Origin: an uncultured Eubacteriales bacterium
Lineage (GTDB): Bacteria > Bacillota > Clostridia > Oscillospirales > Butyricicoccaceae
Assembly (NCBI GenBank): GCA_934636325.1
Contig: CAKUAK010000003.1
Coordinates: 1-18,577 of the forward strand
Direction of reading: 5' to 3'
Length of the DNA stretch: 18,577 nucleotides
Every line of letters begins with the position of its first letter. Position 1 is the stretch's first letter. Shown here piece by piece: positions 14,626 to 18,577 of the stretch. Both the position numbers and the translations under genes were made by a program. The notes under the pieces are model-generated. The model had not been told where the DNA came from. It did not search any database and saw nothing but the letters and a program-made list of their open reading frames with translations.

Positions 14626-14778
14626 ATGACAAGATCAAGACCTGCAAATGAAGGCAAAGCCAGCGTAGATATACTTGACGTAAGTGAGCTTAGGGTATCT
14701 AACGCCATGACAAAGGCGATTCCTGATGTTGCATCGACGTATACGTCAAGTATAGCTGTAGCGACGGCAATACAATAA
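14626..14778 (+). CDS. Small protein of 50 residues, unknown function
   Basis: An ORF starting at the ATG at 14626, 7 nt after the first lipoprotein stop, with a purine-rich AGGAAAGGGG (14606-14615) upstream. It has no signal peptide; the N-terminus is basic and the C-terminal half (VSNAMTKAIPDVASTYTSSIAVATAIQ, from residue 24) is an Ala/Ser/Thr-rich amphipathic stretch with one Pro. It is less GC-rich than its neighbours. It lies in the same operon as two lipoproteins, with 22 nt to the next start. I do not recognise a family. It may be a real small protein, or the remnant of one. Evidence is the ribosome site and tight spacing only. Confidence 0.45.
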   Translation: MTRSRPANEGKASVDILDVSELRVSNAMTKAIPDVASTYTSSIAVATAIQ

Positions 14779-14800
14779 AATCAGTAAGAAAGTGGCGCAT

Positions 14801-15517
14801 ATGAAGCTGAAAAAGTATGCTGTCTCCCTGCTGGCAGCTGCGTTCCTGTTCATTTCGGGGTGCTCTATTGCGGGTGAGTACCCAAGCGAAGCCGGAACGA
14901 CCGAGCCCAAGTATACCACGACCATACAGGTCGACTACAGCATATACGGGTTGACGCAGGGCTTCGAGCTGTTCAGGGATATAACCCCATATGCCGACCC
15001 GCAGCTGACCGAGGAGCTTACGGTACTCGACATGACGCCGAACGATCAGGTCTATATCTACCAGATAGGCTCTGACGTAGAGCTTTCGAAGGTGTATTTG
15101 AGCCTTCCGGTCATCTATACCGCGGAGGATATCGAGCCGGTATCCTGCAAGCTGAAGGTCGGCGAGGTCATGTACCTGTCCGACGGCAGCCCCTGGTTTT
15201 CCATATCGGCCATAGACGGCAAGCGGGTGTCCCTTGAGATCTACGACGATACGATGCTTCCCCGTGAGTTTACCGTTAAGGCCGAGGGTGGCGATTTCAC
15301 CGGTGTTCATACCGGCATGACAGCCAATAACGAGAGGGAATTCGAGGTCAAAGAAGCATCCTTCCTGATGAACACGGCATACGAGTTCATCAGCCGCGTG
15401 TCGGACGATATCACCATCACCGTGCCCGACGTCATGGCAAGGTACACCCCCGAAGAGTATAAGGCCACCGGCGACGGTGTCGAGGTCGTCTTTGTTGACC
15501 AACCCCCCGTAAACTGA
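14801..15517 (+). CDS. Second predicted lipoprotein of unknown function
   Basis: A 238-residue protein with start MKLKKYAVSLLAAAF and lipobox ISGC, Cys at residue 21. I prefer the ATG at 14801 to the in-frame GTG at 14792, because the basic signal N-region begins there and GAAAGTGG lies just upstream. The mature part is rich in Thr, Val, Tyr and Asp with alternating hydrophobic residues (for instance TTTIQVDYSIYGL and KVYLSLPVIYTAE), which suggests beta structure. No family recognised. It does not look similar in sequence to the first lipoprotein apart from the signal. Likely membrane-anchored outside the cell, possibly acting with the downstream membrane protein. Confidence 0.78.
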   Translation: MKLKKYAVSLLAAAFLFISGCSIAGEYPSEAGTTEPKYTTTIQVDYSIYGLTQGFELFRDITPYADPQLTEELTVLDMTPNDQVYIYQIGSDVELSKVYLSLPVIYTAEDIEPVSCKLKVGEVMYLSDGSPWFSISAIDGKRVSLEIYDDTMLPREFTVKAEGGDFTGVHTGMTANNEREFEVKEASFLMNTAYEFISRVSDDITITVPDVMARYTPEEYKATGDGVEVVFVDQPPVN

Positions 15518-15559
15518 TATACTGATAAAAACAGGTATCTGAATATGAGGGAGGAATGT

Positions 15560-15979
15560 ATGATGAAAAACACCGCAAAGCGCGGCTGGGGCTATCTCCT
15601 GCCGCTGGCCGCCGGGGCTGTATACATGGCGGTATACCGGCTCAGGCTGGCCGCCTATGTCAGCCGGAGCTTTGCCGTCTGGCCGTCGGTTCTGGTCTAT
15701 CCGGCCGTCCTGCTGCTCTATTTCTCGCTGGGCGGGCTGTTGGCATCCTTCATAAAGACGCCGGGAAGCGGCATGGCGCGGGGAACAAAAAGGCTCATCT
15801 TTGCCTTTGCCGCCCTGCTGTCGGTCGTCCCCGTTCTGCTTATCATCGGCCTTGCGGCAAGCAAGCTGAGCTTTGGGATGTATAATATGCTCAGCATCCT
15901 CACAAGGACGCCCGTCCTGTATATCCTCATGGGCCTCTTTTTTGAAACGGCCCGCGGAATGGCTTTTGAAACAAAATAA
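15560..15979 (+). CDS. Four-helix integral membrane protein, unknown function
   Basis: A 139-residue protein with four hydrophobic segments: about residues 12-27, 41-62, 80-101 and 118-132. Loops are basic (RRLRL-type and KTPGSGMARGTKR), which places that loop inside the cell by the positive-inside rule. No catalytic motif or family is recognised. The start is the ATG at 15560, with GAGGGAGG 5 nt upstream (the ATG at 15563 is an equal alternative); the longer start at 15545 lacks a site. It is the last gene of the lipoprotein operon, 42 nt after the second lipoprotein, and is followed by a strong terminator. Confidence 0.75.
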   Translation: MMKNTAKRGWGYLLPLAAGAVYMAVYRLRLAAYVSRSFAVWPSVLVYPAVLLLYFSLGGLLASFIKTPGSGMARGTKRLIFAFAALLSVVPVLLIIGLAASKLSFGMYNMLSILTRTPVLYILMGLFFETARGMAFETK

Positions 15980-15989
15980 TACGATGGCT

Positions 15990-16017
15990 CCCCCCGCGGT
16001 CACGCGGGGGGATTTTT
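15990..16017 (+). terminator. Terminator of the lipoprotein operon
   Basis: Perfect 9-bp GC stem CCCCCCGCG (15990-15998) with CGCGGGGGG (16003-16011), loop GTCA, then ATTTTT. It begins 11 nt after the last stop codon. Confidence 0.9.
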
Positions 16018-16050
16018 ATGTTAAGATTTCGCACTAATGGTCAAAATAGC

Positions 16051-16079
16051 TTGCATTATGCGCCCGGATATGATATCCT
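16051..16079 (+). promoter_or_regulatory. Promoter of the uracil permease transcript
   Basis: TTGCAT (16051-16056), 17-nt spacer, TATCCT (16074-16079). Transcription should start near 16086, 24 nt before the leader ORF and about 185 nt before uraA, leaving a long leader that holds the attenuator. Confidence 0.6.
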
Positions 16080-16109
16080 AACAAACAGGGTTTTTAGGAG
16101 GACGACATA

Positions 16110-16205
16110 ATGCTGCATTATCTTGAAAAAACCGGATATTGTTTTTCGTCGAAGGATGCTTCTTCGGCCGGTCGTCATTTTCATTATTTTTACCTTGGGG
16201 TTTGA
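16110..16205 (+). CDS. Leader peptide (31 residues) of the uracil permease attenuator
   Basis: A short ORF with an ideal ribosome site: AGGAGG (16096-16101) and an 8-nt spacer. It reads MLHYLEKTGYCFSSKDASSA, then GRHFHYFYLGV, and stops with TGA (16203-16205) inside the loop of the terminator hairpin. The last codons (CAU UUU CAU UAU UUU UAC) are U-rich, which explains the run of His, Phe and Tyr. The peptide itself looks functionless (no signal, no motif). As in the pyrBI leader of enteric bacteria, a ribosome that reaches the stop codon would cover the terminator stem. A His/Phe/Tyr-charging sensor is a possible alternative but makes less sense before a uracil transporter. Confidence 0.65.
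   Translation: MLHYLEKTGYCFSSKDASSAGRHFHYFYLGV
16148..16168 (+). promoter_or_regulatory. Predicted RNA-polymerase pause hairpin in the leader
   Basis: GTCGAAG (16148-16154) pairs with CTTCGGC (16162-16168), seven pairs including one G-U, loop of 7. The RNA that follows is U-rich (16174-16191), so polymerase would slow there when UTP is low. Confidence 0.5.
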
Positions 16206-16226
16206 TCTTCTCTCCAAGGTTTTTTT
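16192..16226 (+). terminator. Attenuator terminator upstream of uraA
   Basis: ACCTTGGGG (16192-16200) pairs with CTCCAAGGT (16212-16220), nine pairs with one G-U, loop of 11 containing the leader stop codon, then a run of seven T (16220-16226). It lies 45 nt before the uraA start and after the promoter, which is the position of an attenuator. No PyrR-binding consensus was seen in the leader. Confidence 0.75.
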
Positions 16227-16270
16227 ATGCCCTGAAAATAACGGCGGATACCGCCGGAGGAGGAATAAAA

Positions 16271-17629
16271 ATGTCTAACAAAAACGTCCTGGGCACAGGG
16301 GAGCCCATCAGGGACGCGCGAAGCCTCGGCATGGGCAGGGTGCTGATCCTTGGATTCCAGCATATGTTTGCCATGTTCGGCGCCACCGTGCTCGTTCCCG
16401 CACTGACCGGCCTGAGCGTCTCGGCGACACTTCTGTTTGCCGGCCTCGGCACGCTGCTCTTCCACTTCCTGACCAAGAAGAAGGTCCCGGCCTTCCTCGG
16501 TTCGTCCTTCGCATTCATCGGCGGCTATAACGCCATCACCGGCAACGGCGAGCATCTCGAGCTCCTGCCCTATGCCTGCTTCGGCGTCGCCTGTGCCGGC
16601 CTGCTCTATGCGATACTGGCCGCCCTCTTCAAGGCCTTCGGCACAAAAAAGGTCATGCGCTATTTCCCGCCGATCGTTACCGGCCCGGTCATTCTCTGCA
16701 TCGGCTTGACCCTCAGCTCGACGGCCGTCAATTCCTGCTCGGCTAACTGGCCGATCGCGCTGATCGCTATCGGCATCGTCATCGCCTGCAATATCTGGGG
16801 CAAGGGCATGGTCAAGATCATACCCATCCTTCTGGGCGTCACCGGCTCTTATCTCGTCGCCGCCGTCACCGGCAACGTCGATTTCACCGCCGTCAAAGAG
16901 GCAGCCATGTTCGGCCTGCCCTTCAAGTTCCACGATACCCTCTTTGGCCTCTTCTCGGGCGAGGTCGATACCTCCCTGCTGATCACATCGGCCGTCACCA
17001 TCATGCCGCTGGCTCTGGCCACCATGGTCGAGCATATCGGCGATATATGCGCCATCTCTTCGACCTGCGAAGAGAATTATCTTGAGGATCCCGGCTTCCA
17101 CCGCACCCTTCTGGGCGACGGCCTTGCCACATCTCTGGCCTCTATCTTCGGTGCTCCGGCCAACACGACCTACGGCGAGAACACCGGCGTTCTGGTGCTC
17201 AGCCGCGTCTATGACCCCATGGTCATCCGCCTGGCCGCCCTTCTGGCCATCCTCTTCAGCTTCTGCCCCAAGTTCTCGGCCCTTGTTTCGGCCATGCCCG
17301 TCGCAACGATGGGCGGCGTTTCCCTCGTCCTTTACGGCATGATCTCGGCCGTCGGCGTCAGGAACATCGTCGAGAATAAGGTCGACTTCACCAGCAGCCG
17401 CAACGTCATCATCGCTGCCCTTATCATGGTACTGGCCATCGGCATCAGCTATTCCAACGCCGGCTGCGTCGCCTTTACCGTCGGCGGCATCAACATCAGC
17501 CTTTCCGGTCTGGCCGTCGCCGCTCTGGTCGGCATCGCGCTCAACGCCATCCTGCCCGGCAACGACTACGAGTTCGGCAAGGATCTCCAGGGCGATACCT
17601 CGGTCAACTTCCAGATGAAGGCCAATTAA
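16271..17629 (+). CDS. uraA: Uracil permease (NCS2 family)
   Basis: A 452-residue transporter with about 14 hydrophobic segments that imports uracil with H+ (or possibly Na+). Conserved blocks are QHMFAMFGATVLVP near residue 25, FLGSSFAFIG, MVEHIGD with Glu254 and PANTTYGENTG with Glu303; these match the uracil-binding Glu241 and Glu290 of E. coli UraA. The residue matching UraA His245 is Asp258, as in many Firmicute members. The longer in-frame start at 16139 is rejected: the ATG at 16271 has GGAGGAGG 7 nt upstream and the extension reads through the attenuator. It is a single-gene unit with a leader-peptide attenuator upstream and a terminator downstream. A xanthine substrate is less likely given the uracil-type motifs. 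Confidence 0.9.
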   Translation: MSNKNVLGTGEPIRDARSLGMGRVLILGFQHMFAMFGATVLVPALTGLSVSATLLFAGLGTLLFHFLTKKKVPAFLGSSFAFIGGYNAITGNGEHLELLPYACFGVACAGLLYAILAALFKAFGTKKVMRYFPPIVTGPVILCIGLTLSSTAVNSCSANWPIALIAIGIVIACNIWGKGMVKIIPILLGVTGSYLVAAVTGNVDFTAVKEAAMFGLPFKFHDTLFGLFSGEVDTSLLITSAVTIMPLALATMVEHIGDICAISSTCEENYLEDPGFHRTLLGDGLATSLASIFGAPANTTYGENTGVLVLSRVYDPMVIRLAALLAILFSFCPKFSALVSAMPVATMGGVSLVLYGMISAVGVRNIVENKVDFTSSRNVIIAALIMVLAIGISYSNAGCVAFTVGGINISLSGLAVAALVGIALNAILPGNDYEFGKDLQGDTSVNFQMKAN

Positions 17630-17643
17630 GCCAGTCATCCAGT

Positions 17644-17713
17644 GATCGCATACTATATAATGTAAATAAAAGAGCTCTCCCATAAGGGAGGGCTCTTTTA
17701 TTTAGTATGTGAT
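17644..17713 (+). terminator. Terminator of uraA inside a larger 70-nt inverted repeat
   Basis: The core is a 17-bp stem: AATAAAAGAGCTCTCCC (17665-17681) with GGGAGGGCTCTTTTATT (17686-17702), loop ATAA. It is flanked by outer arms GATCGCATACT (17644-17654) and AGTATGTGATC (17703-17713), complementary except for one G-U. The T-rich 3' side and position 15 nt after the uraA stop support termination; the outer arms go beyond what a terminator needs. Confidence 0.85.
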
Positions 17714-17742
17714 CTTTTATGCTTGGCTTAGTTGGCTTTTCT

Positions 17743-17797
17743 CCCCACGGGCCTGCCCGTGGAGAGAAAAGAATCAAGCGAAGCGATTCCCTGACAG
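17743..17797 (-). repeat. Dispersed repeat, copy B (inverted relative to 814-867)
   Basis: On the minus strand it aligns with 814-867 over about 55 bases (CTGTC ... CGCTTCGCT ... CCACGGGCAGGCCCGTGGGG). In this copy the terminal hairpin is extended to 15 bp (17737-17751 with 17756-17770). The conserved CGCTTCGCT contains, on the other strand, the very stable mini-hairpin sequence GCGAAGC. A 12-bp palindrome AGTAACGTTACT (17796-17807) adjoins it and overlaps the nitroreductase stop codon. It sits between the uraA terminator and the nitroreductase gene end. Confidence 0.6.
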
Positions 17798-17802
17798 TAA
17801 CG

Positions 17803-18324
17803 TTACTCGCACCAATGGACGGCGGCTGTCTTTTCCTTGAGCTGGGCGGGGGCGGAGGCATAGCCCAGGGCGGCGATGACCCATACCCTGTGGTCGGCGG
17901 GAACTCCGGCCTCTGTCAGCGCGGCGCGGACTTCGGGGCCGTCGCTGGTCTGGCGCAGCTGGTTGATCCAGACAGACCCTATGCCAAGGCTGTGGGCGGC
18001 GAGGAATATATTCTCGGCGACGCAGGCACAGTCCATCTGGCCGATCTCCTTGCCCTCTTTGTCGGAGATCAGAACGAGATTCTTGCAGCCGTAGAAATTA
18101 TAGCCCTCCTGAAGGCCGTCCATATATTTGGGGATGGCGGTATAGAGCTTGCGGATGACCTCTTCGTTCTGAACGACGGTCAGCTGGAAGGTCTGCATGT
18201 TCATGGCGCTGGGGGCGTACTGTCCGGCCTTGACGATCAGCTCCATATCCTCGCGGGGGATCTTTTTATCCTCGAAGCTGCGGATACTTCTTCTTGTCAG
18301 GATGTTTTCGATAACAGCGTTCAT
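17803..18324 (-). CDS. Nitroreductase-family flavoprotein
   Basis: A 173-residue FMN-dependent oxidoreductase of the short nitroreductase type. RRSIRSF near the N-terminus binds the FMN phosphate; APSAMNMQTFQ is the conserved second FMN segment; the C-terminal AALGYAS is also typical. DCACVAENIFLAAHSLGIGSVWI is the family helix plus strand. It probably reduces quinones, nitro compounds or flavins with NAD(P)H; the physiological substrate is unknown. I choose the ATG at 18324 because AAGGAGG lies 7 nt upstream; the extension to 18354 has none. No operon partners are visible, and no clear promoter was identified upstream. Confidence 0.88.
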   Translation of the reverse strand: MNAVIENILTRRSIRSFEDKKIPREDMELIVKAGQYAPSAMNMQTFQLTVVQNEEVIRKLYTAIPKYMDGLQEGYNFYGCKNLVLISDKEGKEIGQMDCACVAENIFLAAHSLGIGSVWINQLRQTSDGPEVRAALTEAGVPADHRVWVIAALGYASAPAQLKEKTAAVHWCE

Positions 18325-18427
18325 GGGTGGTTCCTCCTTTATATAATAGTTCATGCCTTTATTTTACACTATATCATATATAAAGGGCAATAGCCGGATG
18401 CACCCCGGCATGCCGCCCCTGATAAAC

Positions 18428-18453
18428 AAAAATCCCCCGCGCCATCGCAAGGG
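18428..18453 (-). terminator. Minus-strand terminator for a gene to the right of the window
   Basis: On the minus strand CCCTTGCG (18453-18446) pairs with CGCGGGGG (18441-18434), eight pairs with two G-U, loop ATGG, followed by ATTTTT. It lies upstream of the nitroreductase gene on the same strand, so it would end a transcript arriving from the right. Confidence 0.55.
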
Positions 18454-18517
18454 TGCTCATAAGACAGTAATTCTAAAAATGACGATTATGGCATCTGTCA
18501 GGCAGGGTTGGGAACGG

Positions 18518-18560
18518 AATAACGGGTATCTGGTGAAAGCCGGATACCCGTTATTTTTTT
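18518..18560 (+). terminator. Strong plus-strand terminator without a visible gene
   Basis: AATAACGGGTATC (18518-18530) pairs perfectly with GATACCCGTTATT (18543-18555); inner TGG/CCG pairs extend it to about 16 bp. Seven T follow (18554-18560). No plus-strand ORF precedes it within 900 nt. The stretch 18325-18577 otherwise shows no gene; it may hold a small RNA ending here. Confidence 0.7.
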
Positions 18561-18577
18561 GCCGTCACGAAAAGCAA

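Noticed and set aside
14626..14778. R-body (RebB-like) protein as an identity for the 50-residue ORF
   Set aside because: The Ala/Ser/Thr-rich half loosely recalls RebB, but the N-terminal NPQI-type segment and Gln-rich tail are missing and there are no paralogues beside it.
14699..16003. 434-codon minus-strand ORF opposite the second lipoprotein and membrane protein
   Set aside because: The plus-strand genes have lipobox, membrane helices, ribosome sites and matching operon signals; the antisense frame has none and starts within the terminator.
16139..16270. N-terminal extension of the uracil permease from the ATG at 16139
   Set aside because: The extension has no ribosome site, spans the attenuator terminator, and is absent from the family; the ATG at 16271 has GGAGGAGG at ideal spacing.
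16086..16270. PyrR-binding attenuator or purine riboswitch upstream of uraA
   Set aside because: I found neither the PyrR anti-antiterminator consensus nor the purine aptamer core; the visible elements are a translated ORF, a pause hairpin and a terminator.
16190..17683. 497-codon minus-strand ORF opposite uraA
   Set aside because: Shadow of the permease: extremely Asp/Gly/Ala-rich, no ribosome site, and begins inside the attenuator region.

Overview
The window looks like chromosomal DNA from a GC-rich, anaerobic, spore-forming member of the Clostridia, probably an Oscillospiraceae/Ruminococcaceae-type organism. The evidence is a SpoVAC homologue, strong AGGAGG-type ribosome sites, promoters matching TTGACA-17-TATAAT, a sodium-type F-ATPase rotor ring, and a MarR plus double ABC exporter operon. 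No rRNA, tRNA, CRISPR array, transposase or phage gene is visible. The lineage call is inference from gene content.

Layout. 1-746: 3' part of a SAM-dependent methyltransferase. 747-1132: a non-coding stretch made almost entirely of consecutive stem-loops. 1133-4948 (minus): a MarR repressor and a heterodimeric ABC exporter with overlapping genes, a clear promoter and an inverted-repeat operator. 5117-5866 (plus): a TraX-family membrane protein, meeting a lone spoVAC (5869-6306, minus) with only 2 nt between the stop codons. 6439-13482: a complete F-ATP synthase operon, atpZ-atpI-atpB-E-F-H-A-G-D-C, from one promoter to one terminator. 13600-16017: an operon of two unrelated-looking lipoproteins, a 50-residue small protein and a four-helix membrane protein, all of unknown function. 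16051-17702: a uracil permease gene preceded by a leader-peptide attenuator. 17743-17797: second copy of a dispersed repeat also found at 814-867. 17803-18324 (minus): a nitroreductase. 18325-18577: no gene, two terminators of opposite polarity.

How the parts work together. The ATP synthase operon is the core: subunit c carries a two-carboxylate ion site (Glu28 and Glu61), which predicts Na+ coupling, and subunit epsilon is only 87 residues and lacks the C-terminal helical domain that normally inhibits ATP hydrolysis. The MarR/ABC operon is a self-contained inducible efflux unit; its two ATPase domains are asymmetric in the way known for heterodimeric exporters.

The most novel-looking element is upstream of the uracil permease: a 31-codon leader ORF with a strong ribosome site, a pause-type hairpin, a U-rich tract, and a terminator whose loop contains the leader's stop codon. 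This matches the logic of the enterobacterial pyrBI attenuator (UTP-sensitive coupling of transcription and translation), but sits on a transporter gene in an apparent Firmicute. The second is the tandem stem-loop array at 786-1127.
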